Assembly: GCA_045226255.1 (NCBI GenBank)
Contig: JBGVCG010000004.1
Coordinates: forward strand, 1-30,079
From: UBA1181 sp045226255
GTDB lineage: Bacteria > Bacteroidota > Bacteroidia > Bacteroidales > Paludibacteraceae
Direction of reading: 5' to 3'
Length of the DNA: 30,079 nucleotides
Position 1 is the stretch's first letter; the number at the start of each line of letters is the position of its first letter. Under the pieces are notes generated by a model. It did no database searches. It had not been told where the DNA came from and worked only from the letters and a program-made list of their open reading frames with translations. Position numbers and translations under genes: made by a program. Of this stretch, positions 1 to 7,268 are shown in pieces.

Positions 1-351
1 AACGCCAACACTCCTGAAAAAAATAATCCTAAAACCATAGTCGTATAATTTAATAAGTGAAACATCTTCGTTTAACAACAATACAAATATATACAAAATT
101 TTCAAAACGACAAACAAAAACGATAAAATTTTTATCACAAAAGCAAAATTCACCGCACACAACAACAAAAAGACATCAAAAAGCATACATTACAAGCAAA
201 AAGAAAGCAAACAAACCAAAATGCGCAGTCAACCTCCGCATATATAACGCATATTTCATGTATAATATGCAAAATTCTTTCAAATACTACATTTTCCGCT
301 TTCACTCAGCGAATCGAACAAATATTTTTTGCGTATTTTTTATACTTATTA
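1..351. other. AT-rich gene-free region
   Basis: Very A/T-rich, low-complexity DNA. The only open frame (57-401) translates to a Lys/Asn/Thr/Ile-rich string with no recognisable domain and no start context, so I treat it as non-coding. I see no RNA gene and no convincing stem-loop here. Its only visible role is to carry the promoter that follows. Confidence 0.6.
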
Positions 352-382
352 TTTGTTTATATGGATTAAATGCGTATATTTG
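352..382 (+). promoter_or_regulatory. Bacteroidota-type promoter for the radical SAM operon
   Basis: A -33 box TTTG (352-355) is separated by 19 nt from TATATTTG (375-382), an exact match to the Bacteroidota -7 consensus TAnnTTTG. Transcription would start near 389, giving a leader of about 40 nt before the ATG at 431. The match is seen in the sequence; activity is inferred. Confidence 0.7.
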
Positions 383-430
383 CAATGTAATAAATACATA
401 AAATTTGTCGAACATTAAAATTCAAGTGGT

Positions 431-1453
431 ATGAAAAAGTTTTATGCAGATTATTTACGATTCGCCAAACAGTTGGCAAACAAGAGAGGTGGCAACGTGT
501 TCATGGAAGACAGGATGGAGAAAGACCAGATATCCGTCACTCCATACATCTACAATGCATGCAGCGCGAACTGCCAATTCTGTTCTGAGATGTTAGTGCG
601 CAGCGGAAGCGTCACCGTATGTAACGGAATATGCGCGGACTATGCGGAGAAATTCAGAAAGGTGCTGGAGCGCATCAAAGAGACACCCATATTCCTCTCC
701 CTGTCTGGCAAGGAACCTACGGAAAGCAAAGAACAACTGAAGATCATATTGGACATCGCGAAGGAGTTCCAAAACGAAGGCGGACTCATCACGGAAAAGG
801 TGATGTATTCTAACCTGTCTGGATTCGCGAAGGATTACGACGGACTAATCGAGACGCTCGAAGGACACCAGCTCACCCGCATTGAATGTTCCAGGCACCA
901 CTACGACGAGGAGAGGAACCAATGGATCGTACGGTTCAAGAAGAATGCTGGCGAAATCGAGCCCATCAAGCGGAACGAGGTATTCACCGACGTTGTGAAA
1001 AGGTTGAACAAGGTCATACCCATCAGGATGGTGGCCGTACTACAGGGGAAAGGCATACACAACGTGGCGGGAATCATCGAGTACCTAAAATTCGCTGAGG
1101 CGATGGGCGTGACCGACGTGGTGTTCCGCGAACTGGCCATGTTCGATGAAATAGTGGACCACGGGAAGACCCGCCAATACATCGAAGAGAACCGAATCGA
1201 GTTGATGGACATTCTGGAGGCGTTACCGGATGAGCAGTTCAAATTGGACAATATCATCAAAGGGTACTATTACTTCTCTTTCGGGTATAAATACGATGGG
1301 AAGATCAACGTAAGCTTCGAGATGTCTGACTACGAAGAGATGATCAAGTATCATGGCAACATGGACGATAAGAAGATATATAAACTCATCTACTACCCTA
1401 ACGGAATCCTCTGCAAAGACTGGAACATGAAGGGGAAACTAGACTGGGTATGA
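431..1453 (+). CDS. Radical SAM protein of unknown specificity
   Basis: This 340-residue protein carries a radical SAM cluster motif CxxxCxxC at C44, C48 and C51, expected to hold the [4Fe-4S] cluster that cleaves S-adenosylmethionine. A second family hallmark, the GGEP-like strand, appears as SLSGKEP around residues 93-99, with Lys in place of the usual second Gly. The middle (about residues 190-240) has the alternating strand/helix pattern of the partial TIM barrel. The C-terminus is short and holds one further cysteine (C328), so there is no obvious SPASM domain with extra clusters. The start follows the promoter at 352-382 by about 50 nt, and there is no Shine-Dalgarno sequence. The gene directly downstream (40 nt) encodes a nucleotidyltransferase-fold protein, so the two probably act on one nucleotide- or RNA-linked substrate. 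The substrate is not recognisable. Confidence is high for the fold and low for the function. Confidence 0.85.
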   Translation: MKKFYADYLRFAKQLANKRGGNVFMEDRMEKDQISVTPYIYNACSANCQFCSEMLVRSGSVTVCNGICADYAEKFRKVLERIKETPIFLSLSGKEPTESKEQLKIILDIAKEFQNEGGLITEKVMYSNLSGFAKDYDGLIETLEGHQLTRIECSRHHYDEERNQWIVRFKKNAGEIEPIKRNEVFTDVVKRLNKVIPIRMVAVLQGKGIHNVAGIIEYLKFAEAMGVTDVVFRELAMFDEIVDHGKTRQYIEENRIELMDILEALPDEQFKLDNIIKGYYYFSFGYKYDGKINVSFEMSDYEEMIKYHGNMDDKKIYKLIYYPNGILCKDWNMKGKLDWV

Positions 1454-1479
1454 AACAGAAACGGATTACAACCAACTAT

Positions 1480-1486
1480 AAGGAGG
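1480..1486 (+). promoter_or_regulatory. Strong Shine-Dalgarno sequence for the nucleotidyltransferase-fold gene
   Basis: AAGGAGG lies 7 nt before the ATG at 1494. Full-length Shine-Dalgarno sequences are uncommon before Bacteroidota genes, and this one fixes the start of the second cistron. Confidence 0.75.
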
Positions 1487-1493
1487 AGAGATC

Positions 1494-2114
<621 letters not shown>

Positions 2115-2135
2115 CAAAAAAGCAGGAAAGGAATT

Positions 2136-2150
2136 CCGACCTTGGCAAGG
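2136..2150 (-). repeat. Inverted copy of the tRNA-Gly anticodon arm
   Basis: CCGACCTTGGCAAGG is the exact reverse complement of 2219-2233 in the intact tRNA-Gly. Because the anticodon arm is nearly palindromic, the segment also matches the direct orientation with one central difference (GGC for GCC). It can pair over 7 nt (GGCAAGG) with CCTTGCC of the broken tRNA half at 2107-2113. Confidence 0.6.
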
Positions 2151-2189
2151 AGAAAACGTGAATGCCGCAGAACTGAAAAAGATATAATT

Positions 2190-2262
<73 letters not shown>

Positions 2263-2275
2263 CAAATCAAAAAAG

Positions 2276-2304
2276 GCAGAACTAACGGTTCTGTCGATTT
2301 TTTT
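2276..2304 (+). terminator. Candidate terminator between the two tRNAs
   Basis: Stem CAGAAC (2277-2282) and GTTCTG (2288-2293) with a 5-nt loop is followed by TCGA and seven T residues directly abutting tRNA-Leu. The stem is weak, so partial termination or use as an RNA-processing spacer is also possible. Confidence 0.5.
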
Positions 2305-2391
2305 GCCCAGGTGGTGGAATTGGTAGACACGCTACTTTGAGGGGGTAGTGCCGGTTTCGGCGTGTGAGTTCGAATCTCATCTTGGGCACCA
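2305..2391 (+). tRNA. tRNA-Leu (anticodon GAG)
   Basis: A class II tRNA with acceptor GCCCAGG/CTTGGGC, a D arm, and anticodon stem CTACT/GGTAG with loop TTGAGGG (anticodon GAG, reading CUC/CUU). It has a long variable arm (GCCG-GTTT-CGGC) and T arm GTGAG-TTCGAAT-CTCAT. The discriminator is A, and CCA is encoded at 2389-2391. Confidence 0.95.
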
Positions 2392-2483
2392 CAAGGATCT
2401 AACAAGATTCAGAAACAAAGCAATTCGGTTGTCGAGATCTACAATCATATTGATGTGATATAAACAAATAGGGGGGCAAATAC

Positions 2484-3137
2484 ATGAAAACATTACTTTC
2501 AAAAAGGAATATTTTATTCCTCGCATTAGCAAGCACATTATTCTTCTCTTGTAGAAAAAACGATGACGACGAGACATTCAATGGACGTCCAGAAGATATA
2601 ATAGACAAAGAGCATGTGGTTCTGAACGACATGTACGGCATCACAGCCATATTCCCCGTAAAACAATGGACCAACACTTACTTGGACACCATGCCATCAA
2701 ATCCAAGCAGCTACTTCGACGGATTCCGATACAATGCGATCTGCGCCTCCCTTCTCAGCGACAACCAACAAGAGGAAGAAGGCACACCTCTCTACGCAAC
2801 GACCATATACTTCATGAGATTCCATGAACTATTAGACAACAAAGAAGCAGCTAACGAATACATCAATGAATTCAAGAAAAAGATGTACAATGACTTCATT
2901 GGCTACTGCTACACAGAAATCATAGACAAGGCGGACACAACGCTAGGGAAAGGCAACTACACAGCTACCCACTACATTGCCAGAAGAGGCATTGAATTCA
3001 AGGAAGGTATGGAAGACATATACCTCATATACAAAAGTCCACGATTATACGGAATACTCATCAAAATAGACGATGACATGAGGGAGTCAAGCCTAAGCAA
3101 ATGCATGGACATCCTCCCTACAGTATCAATAAAATAG
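2484..3137 (+). CDS. Hypothetical lipoprotein
   Basis: The 217-residue protein starts with a signal peptide ending in a lipobox (LFFSC, lipidated Cys at C23). The next residues RKNDDDE are acidic, which in Bacteroidota can favour surface export of lipoproteins. The mature part is mixed alpha/beta with no family I recognise. The gene stands alone between the tRNA pair and a bidirectional terminator. A G-run (GGGGGG) sits about 8 nt before the ATG. No clear promoter was found in 2392-2483. Function unknown. Confidence 0.8.
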   Translation: MKTLLSKRNILFLALASTLFFSCRKNDDDETFNGRPEDIIDKEHVVLNDMYGITAIFPVKQWTNTYLDTMPSNPSSYFDGFRYNAICASLLSDNQQEEEGTPLYATTIYFMRFHELLDNKEAANEYINEFKKKMYNDFIGYCYTEIIDKADTTLGKGNYTATHYIARRGIEFKEGMEDIYLIYKSPRLYGILIKIDDDMRESSLSKCMDILPTVSIK

Positions 3138-3160
3138 ACGTTCGGAAAATTAAACAACGA

Positions 3161-3226
3161 GCATGACACCCTGAGAAGGGACATGCTGTGAAAACGGGTG
3201 GTTCCCCTCACGGAATCGCCCGTTTT
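3161..3226. terminator. Tandem stem-loops forming a bidirectional terminator
   Basis: The main hairpin (3191-3226) pairs AAAACGGG with CCCGTTTT and has an inner GTTCC/GGAAT stem. It gives four T residues on either strand, so it can end both the lipoprotein transcript and the convergent transporter transcript. A smaller hairpin (3161-3186) pairs GCATG with CATGC and CCCT with AGGG around a GAGA loop. Confidence 0.75.
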
Positions 3227-3294
3227 ACATATTAGGCAAGGAAAGACCCGTTTCGCCAACTAACAACGTAGGACGAACAAACCTCAACGCTAAA

Positions 3295-3322
3295 CTCTTA
3301 ATTCTTAATTCTTAACTCTTAA
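3295..3322. repeat. Four tandem 7-bp units (YTCTTAA)
   Basis: The units CTCTTAA, TTCTTAA, TTCTTAA and CTCTTAA lie at 3295, 3302, 3309 and 3316, just beyond the transporter stop codon on its 3' side. It is a simple AT-rich microsatellite. No function is visible. Confidence 0.8.
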
Positions 3323-3326
3323 TTAC

Positions 3327-4226
3327 TCAACTCGCCTTGCTCCTACTAGCGTTCACGACTGCCACTCCCACGAAGACAAGCAAAGCGGCGCAGACCTTCT
3401 GCCACGTCATCACATCCATGCCCCAATAGACACCCAAGCAAGCCGCCACGATAGGCTGCACATAAGAATAGAGGCTCACAAGCGTCGGACGGATCAGACG
3501 CTGGGCGAAAGAGATGGAGAGGTATGCCAAGAATGTGGCGAAGATGACCACATAGAGAATCGAGAGCACCAAGCTCGTGGAGAATTCACCATAGTCCAAC
3601 GTGGCCAAATCCATCAGGTCGAAAGGTAAGGAGACCAGAAGGGAGAAGAGGAACATCCACTTCATGTAAGTCACCACGCTATACTTGCCAATGACAGGCT
3701 TAGAAATGCTCAGATAGATAGAGAAGAAAAGACCATTCAACACCATCAGGAAGATACCCAACGGGGAAGAGGTCTCCACACCAGAGGAGACATTAACGGA
3801 GTTGAAGATCAGCCAAAGCACCCCAGTGAAACTCAGGGCCACACCCAAAGCCTTCTTCCAGGTGATAGGTTCCTTCAGATAAATCGCAGCGAAGAACATT
3901 GTGAAGATAGGCGTCAGGGAAGCCACCACAGAGACATCGAAAGGCGTAGTAATCTTAATCGCAACAAGGAAAGTAATCTGCGTAAGGAAGAGCCCCAGCA
4001 TCGAGGCGACGAATATACGCAACAGATCCTTGCGTTCCACCCGCTCCTTAGGCATAAACAGGGAGAGCAAAGAAAAGAGGATCACCGCACCCAAGGCACG
4101 GAAAGTGAACAAACAGATCGGAGGCACCAGTCCCGACTGGGCGATCAGTTTGCAAGCCAATATATTAAAGCCAAAGATCAAATAGGAGGCGAAGGCGGTA
4201 GCATGACCGCACAAAACGTTCCGCAT
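3327..4226 (-). CDS. DMT-superfamily (EamA) transporter
   Basis: The protein has about 299 residues and ten predicted membrane segments in two EamA repeats, the standard layout of drug/metabolite exporters. It begins with the typical helix GHATAFASYLIFGFN, and the first repeat contains FRALGAVILF. The open frame extends upstream to a GTG at 4292, but that codon lies inside the terminator of the aspartate kinase gene. I chose the ATG at 4226, directly before helix 1; an ATG at 4253 is possible. It lies downstream of the aspartate kinase on the same strand, so an amino-acid or aspartate-family metabolite substrate is conceivable, but the terminator between them weakens the operon link. Substrate unknown. 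Confidence 0.85.
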   Translation of the reverse strand: MRNVLCGHATAFASYLIFGFNILACKLIAQSGLVPPICLFTFRALGAVILFSLLSLFMPKERVERKDLLRIFVASMLGLFLTQITFLVAIKITTPFDVSVVASLTPIFTMFFAAIYLKEPITWKKALGVALSFTGVLWLIFNSVNVSSGVETSSPLGIFLMVLNGLFFSIYLSISKPVIGKYSVVTYMKWMFLFSLLVSLPFDLMDLATLDYGEFSTSLVLSILYVVIFATFLAYLSISFAQRLIRPTLVSLYSYVQPIVAACLGVYWGMDVMTWQKVCAALLVFVGVAVVNASRSKAS

Positions 4227-4260
4227 CCGACCATCATCCGAAGAAGATACCATACACCGT

Positions 4261-4301
4261 GTAAAAAGAAGAGGGGGAGAAACGTTCTTCACCTCTCCCC
4301 C
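4261..4301 (-). terminator. Intrinsic terminator after aspartate kinase
   Basis: On the minus strand, GGGGGAGA (4301-4294) pairs with TCTCCCCC (4280-4273), followed by a T-rich tail (TCTTCTTTTTAC). It lies about 50 nt past the kinase stop codon and upstream of the transporter start. Confidence 0.75.
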
Positions 4302-4348
4302 ATCCTATAAGACATGTTATAATTATTCACGAATTAAAGAGCCGGTCA

Positions 4349-5740
4349 TCAACCGATTTTCTGCACACAAAGCGCATCGTTCAACGCACAGATGGCAGCG
4401 GCATAATCCTCACGCTTCAGCACGAACTGCATATTCACCTGGCGCAAAGACTGAGCGAAGCACTCGATGTTGATGTTATTGTCGCACAACGCCTTAGCAG
4501 CCCTGTAAAGGAAGCCCGGGTGAGCGATGTTCGTACCCATGCAGCAAACCAAGGAAACCTCCTTAACCGTCACTTGGTAGAAGAGACGTTGCAGCTCGTC
4601 CACCAAAGGCATAGAGCTTTGCTTATCCCAAATCACCATCGTGATACTGTTAGCGTTCGTGGATTTCAGGATATAGCTGACATGATGCTTCTCGAACACC
4701 TGCATGATACGAAGGTCGAAACCAACCTCACCCACCATCATAGGATCATGGATCTCAACAGCGAGCACCTTATCCGTACCTGAGACGATCTCGATACGAG
4801 ACTGCTGCGCCACATAATCCTTGGAAATCAGCGTACCCGGGTGTTCTGGCTCGAAAGTATTTTTGATACGGATATTAATGCCAGCCAACTCCAACGGCTT
4901 AGAGGCCTTCGGATGGATCGCCTCCATGCCGACGTCCGCCAATTGGTCCGCCACCATGAAGTTCGTATGACCGACAGGGATAGACTTGTCTTTACCAACG
5001 AGCTTAGGGTCAGCCGAAGACAAGTGGAATTCCTTATGGATAACCGCCTCGTCCGCCTTCACCTCGACAGCGATCTTCGAGAAGGTCACCTCAGAGTAGC
5101 CACGATCGAAGGCACGCATGATACCTTCCACACCCTTCGTGTAGCCAGTGGCCACGCAAAGCGTCTTAGAGAAATCAATGCCAACAAAAGCCTTATGGAT
5201 ACGCTCGTCAATGGTAAGCGCCTCCGAATCATCGAAACCGCAAAGGTCGATGAAAGTAGCGTCGATACCATGGTTACGGATGATATTGACCGAATTGAAA
5301 GCAGAATGAGCCTCACCGATAGAAGAAAGGATCTCACGAGCGGCGAGGAACAAATCACGCTTATTGACATAGCCAGAAGCCACAACACTGTGCATAGCAG
5401 CGAGGTAAGACTTAGCCTTTGCGATTCTATTGATGATGAATTCGTCAGCCACCTTCTGGTCCAGCTTAATCTCCTCGTACTTACGGTTCAAAGCAATCAG
5501 CTTGCCGCAAAGTTCGTCGAGAGCCTCGTTGTAGTTCTCGTCGCGAAGGAATTTAACATAGATACCAGGTTCGCCCGTCTTCTTGTGTTCCAACAACCAG
5601 TTCGTCACATTGTTATACGCAGAGACAACAAAAATACGATTATAAAACTCCGCGCCGGAACGCTTCCCTATGATGATATTGTTCAAGACATCCTTGAACT
5701 CGGACATGGACGTTCCGCCAATTTTTTCTACCGTCAGCAT
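4349..5740 (-). CDS. Aspartate kinase, divergent monofunctional type
   Basis: This enzyme would phosphorylate L-aspartate with ATP, the first step towards lysine, threonine and methionine. The 463-residue protein starts with VEKIGGTSM (residues 4-12), a variant of the KFGGTS phosphate-binding motif of aspartokinases. The kinase domain runs to about residue 300 and keeps SADPKLVG and EAIHPKASKPLELAGI, the usual DP and HP-A segments. Two ACT domains follow, at roughly 315-385 and 390-463, and imply allosteric control by an end-product amino acid. The VEKIGGTSM start recalls the aspartokinase clade often linked to ectoine clusters, but no ectoine genes are present here, so that comparison is only one of clade. 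There is no fused homoserine dehydrogenase. The start lies 24 nt below a consensus -7 box. Confidence 0.9.
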   Translation of the reverse strand: MLTVEKIGGTSMSEFKDVLNNIIIGKRSGAEFYNRIFVVSAYNNVTNWLLEHKKTGEPGIYVKFLRDENYNEALDELCGKLIALNRKYEEIKLDQKVADEFIINRIAKAKSYLAAMHSVVASGYVNKRDLFLAAREILSSIGEAHSAFNSVNIIRNHGIDATFIDLCGFDDSEALTIDERIHKAFVGIDFSKTLCVATGYTKGVEGIMRAFDRGYSEVTFSKIAVEVKADEAVIHKEFHLSSADPKLVGKDKSIPVGHTNFMVADQLADVGMEAIHPKASKPLELAGINIRIKNTFEPEHPGTLISKDYVAQQSRIEIVSGTDKVLAVEIHDPMMVGEVGFDLRIMQVFEKHHVSYILKSTNANSITMVIWDKQSSMPLVDELQRLFYQVTVKEVSLVCCMGTNIAHPGFLYRAAKALCDNNINIECFAQSLRQVNMQFVLKREDYAAAICALNDALCVQKIG

Positions 5741-5764
5741 ATTTTAGTCATTAATTGTTTTTTG

Positions 5765-5772
5765 CAAAGATA
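5765..5772 (-). promoter_or_regulatory. Promoter -7 box for aspartate kinase
   Basis: Read on the minus strand this is TATCTTTG, an exact TAnnTTTG. The -33 box is weak (TTTA about 22 nt upstream). Transcription would begin near 5758, giving a leader under 20 nt. Confidence 0.6.
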
Positions 5773-6063
5773 ACGAAAACTCACCATACTTATTTAAAGT
5801 AAGTTCTAAAAAATTCACCATTCACGTAAAAAAAATAGGCGATGGAAGGGAAAAGGTAGAGAATCCGCCTCGACGACAGAAAGGGAAAATGCATCTTGTG
5901 GAAAACTTTCTAAATGCATAGTAACGAACGTGCAAAACTTTCAATTTGTCACAAAACGAACATTCAAACACGCAAAAGGGCAAAAATCGAGGGATATTTT
6001 CGCACATTCAAGCGAAAAGACTTTCAAATTGTCAAAAAACACTAAAAAAAACGTGAGGAATTA
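5773..6063. other. AT-rich divergent intergenic region
   Basis: This lies between the aspartate kinase promoter and the nuo promoter. Small open frames on both strands show no coding character. I see no RNA gene or strong repeat. Confidence 0.55.
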
Positions 6064-6095
6064 TTTGTCCAAATCAAATAACTTTTCCAATTTTG
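6064..6095 (+). promoter_or_regulatory. Candidate nuo promoter
   Basis: TTTG (6064-6067), a 20-nt spacer, then CAATTTTG (6088-6095), which is one mismatch from TAnnTTTG. A second possible -7 box is TACGATTG (6108-6115). Either would start the transcript at about 6102-6122, upstream of the structured leader. Confidence 0.5.
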
Positions 6096-6144
6096 CGTAC
6101 GTAAAATTACGATTGTATAAAAGAAATACATAACAAGAAAATTC

Positions 6145-6226
6145 AGTGTGATGAAAAAACAAGTCATCCTAAGGAAATGCTTGAAAAACAAATCGTTGGA
6201 AACAATGGTTTGTGGAAGGTCACACT
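6145..6226 (+). ncRNA. Candidate three-way-junction leader RNA upstream of nuoA
   Basis: The closing stem pairs AGTGTGAT (6145-6152) with GTCACACT (6219-6226). Inside it are two hairpins. Hairpin A pairs CAAG/CTTG (6160-6163 with 6180-6183) and CAT/ATG (6165-6167 with 6177-6179). Hairpin B is a continuous 10-bp stem, CAAATCGTTG (6189-6198) with CAATGGTTTG (6203-6212), capped by a GAAA tetraloop. An intrinsic terminator follows 9 nt later and nuoA starts 36 nt after that. This architecture fits an attenuator or riboswitch, or a free small RNA. I could not match it to a known riboswitch class. The ligand and any switching are unknown. Confidence 0.5.
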
Positions 6227-6235
6227 ACCATGCGA

Positions 6236-6268
6236 AACTATACCCCAAAAAGGTATAGTTTTTTTTTG
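6236..6268 (+). terminator. Intrinsic terminator just before nuoA
   Basis: AACTATACC (6236-6244) pairs perfectly with GGTATAGTT (6252-6260) around a 7-nt loop and is followed by a run of T residues to 6267. It sits between the promoter candidates and nuoA, so nuo transcription from them must read through it. Confidence 0.85.
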
Positions 6269-6303
6269 TCATAGAATATCAATAACAAAAACAGTTTATA
6301 ACA

Positions 6304-6657
6304 ATGAGTTCAGGTGAAATTTTTATCGTCGTATTGGTGACGGCCATCATCATGGTGGTAGCCGCGCTGATCATAGGCAAGCTTTTAGCGCCTAAGTCGA
6401 CCAATGCGCAAAAAGGAGAGCCGTACGAATGTGGTATCCCGACAAGAGGCACGTCGTGGATGCAGTTCAAGGTGGGCTACTACCTATTCGCCATCCTGTT
6501 CTTGATGTTCGACGTGGAGACAGTGTTGCTGTTCCCTTGGGCGACCATCATGAAATCATTGGGGACGATGGGACTAGTCAGTGTGGCGTTCTTCCTTCTC
6601 GTTCTTGTTCTCGGATTAGCCTACGCATGGAAGAAAGGAGCATTGGAATGGAAGTAA
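6304..6657 (+). CDS. nuoA: NADH-quinone oxidoreductase subunit A
   Basis: A small membrane subunit of complex I, 117 residues with three membrane helices. It has the conserved loop EPYECGI (about residues 39-45) and FDVETVLLFPW (about 69-79), which sit at the junction of the peripheral and membrane arms near the quinone site. It is the first gene of the operon, 35 nt after the terminator tail. No Shine-Dalgarno precedes it. Its 3' end overlaps nuoB by 10 nt. Confidence 0.96.
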   Translation: MSSGEIFIVVLVTAIIMVVAALIIGKLLAPKSTNAQKGEPYECGIPTRGTSWMQFKVGYYLFAILFLMFDVETVLLFPWATIMKSLGTMGLVSVAFFLLVLVLGLAYAWKKGALEWK

Positions 6658-7265
6658 AGAACATCAAAATAAAAAACATGAAGACGGAGGACTTCAACGA
6701 CAACGAATACTTAGAGCAGTATGTTGAAGAACTCCGCGCGGGTGGTGTGAATGTGGTGGTCGGCGTATTGGACGACATCATCAACTGGGGACGGTCCAAC
6801 TCCGTATGGCCGTTGACCTTCGCCACCAGCTGTTGCGGTATCGAGTTCATGTGCGTCGGTGCCGCCCGTACCGACTTCGCCCGTTTCGGGTGGGAGGTTA
6901 CGCGTAACTCACCACGTCAGGCCGACGTCATCTTCGTGGCAGGAACGATCGTGCACAAGATGGCTCCCGTGCTCAAGCGTCTATACGACCAAATGGCTGA
7001 GCCTAAGTACGTCATCGCTGTCGGCGGTTGCGCCATCAGCGGCGGACCTTTCAAGGACACCTACCATGTGGTGAACGGTGTGAACGAGATCATCCCTGTG
7101 GACGTATACGTGCCGGGATGTCCGCCAAGACCAGACGCCATGCTCTACGGCATGATGCAACTACAAAGGAAAATCAAGTTGGAGAACTTCTTCAAGTTGC
7201 CTAACAACAGCGCAGCGGAAAAGAAATCCGACGAATCAGAAAACAATACAGCAGAAAACGAGTAG
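6648..7265 (+). CDS. nuoB: NADH-quinone oxidoreductase subunit B
   Basis: This peripheral-arm subunit carries cluster N2, the last Fe-S cluster before quinone. Its ligands are visible as the tandem C62-C63 (SCCGIEF), C128 (GGCAISGG) and C158 (PGCPPRP). The protein has 205 residues; the Ser/Glu/Asn-rich C-terminal tail (about 180-205) is longer than in many homologues. The start is the ATG at 6648, overlapping the nuoA end, preceded by AAAGGAG (6634-6640). The frame is open further upstream, but that part is the out-of-frame shadow of nuoA. An ATG at 6678 is a less likely start. Confidence 0.96.
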   Translation: MEVKNIKIKNMKTEDFNDNEYLEQYVEELRAGGVNVVVGVLDDIINWGRSNSVWPLTFATSCCGIEFMCVGAARTDFARFGWEVTRNSPRQADVIFVAGTIVHKMAPVLKRLYDQMAEPKYVIAVGGCAISGGPFKDTYHVVNGVNEIIPVDVYVPGCPPRPDAMLYGMMQLQRKIKLENFFKLPNNSAAEKKSDESENNTAENE

Positions 7266-7268
7266 GAT

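Noticed and set aside
57..401. 114-residue open frame at the left edge
   Set aside because: Composition follows the AT-rich DNA, with no domain or signal, and it overlaps the consensus promoter at 352-382.
4227..4292. Longer N-terminus of the DMT transporter from a GTG
   Set aside because: The GTG lies inside the hairpin of the preceding terminator, and the added residues precede the typical first helix.
4841..5773. 310-residue open frame antisense to aspartate kinase
   Set aside because: It is the plus-strand shadow of a clear aspartate kinase, has no recognisable motifs and is Arg/Leu/Val-rich as expected for such shadows.
6168..6208. CCTAAG plus GAAA tetraloop as an 11-nt tetraloop receptor in the nuo leader
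   Set aside because: The second half of the receptor (UAUGG) is absent; only AAUGG occurs and it lies within a stem. Probably chance.
6429..6647. Extended start for nuoB
   Set aside because: This part is out of frame within nuoA; the ATG at 6648 gives the standard NuoB N-terminus.
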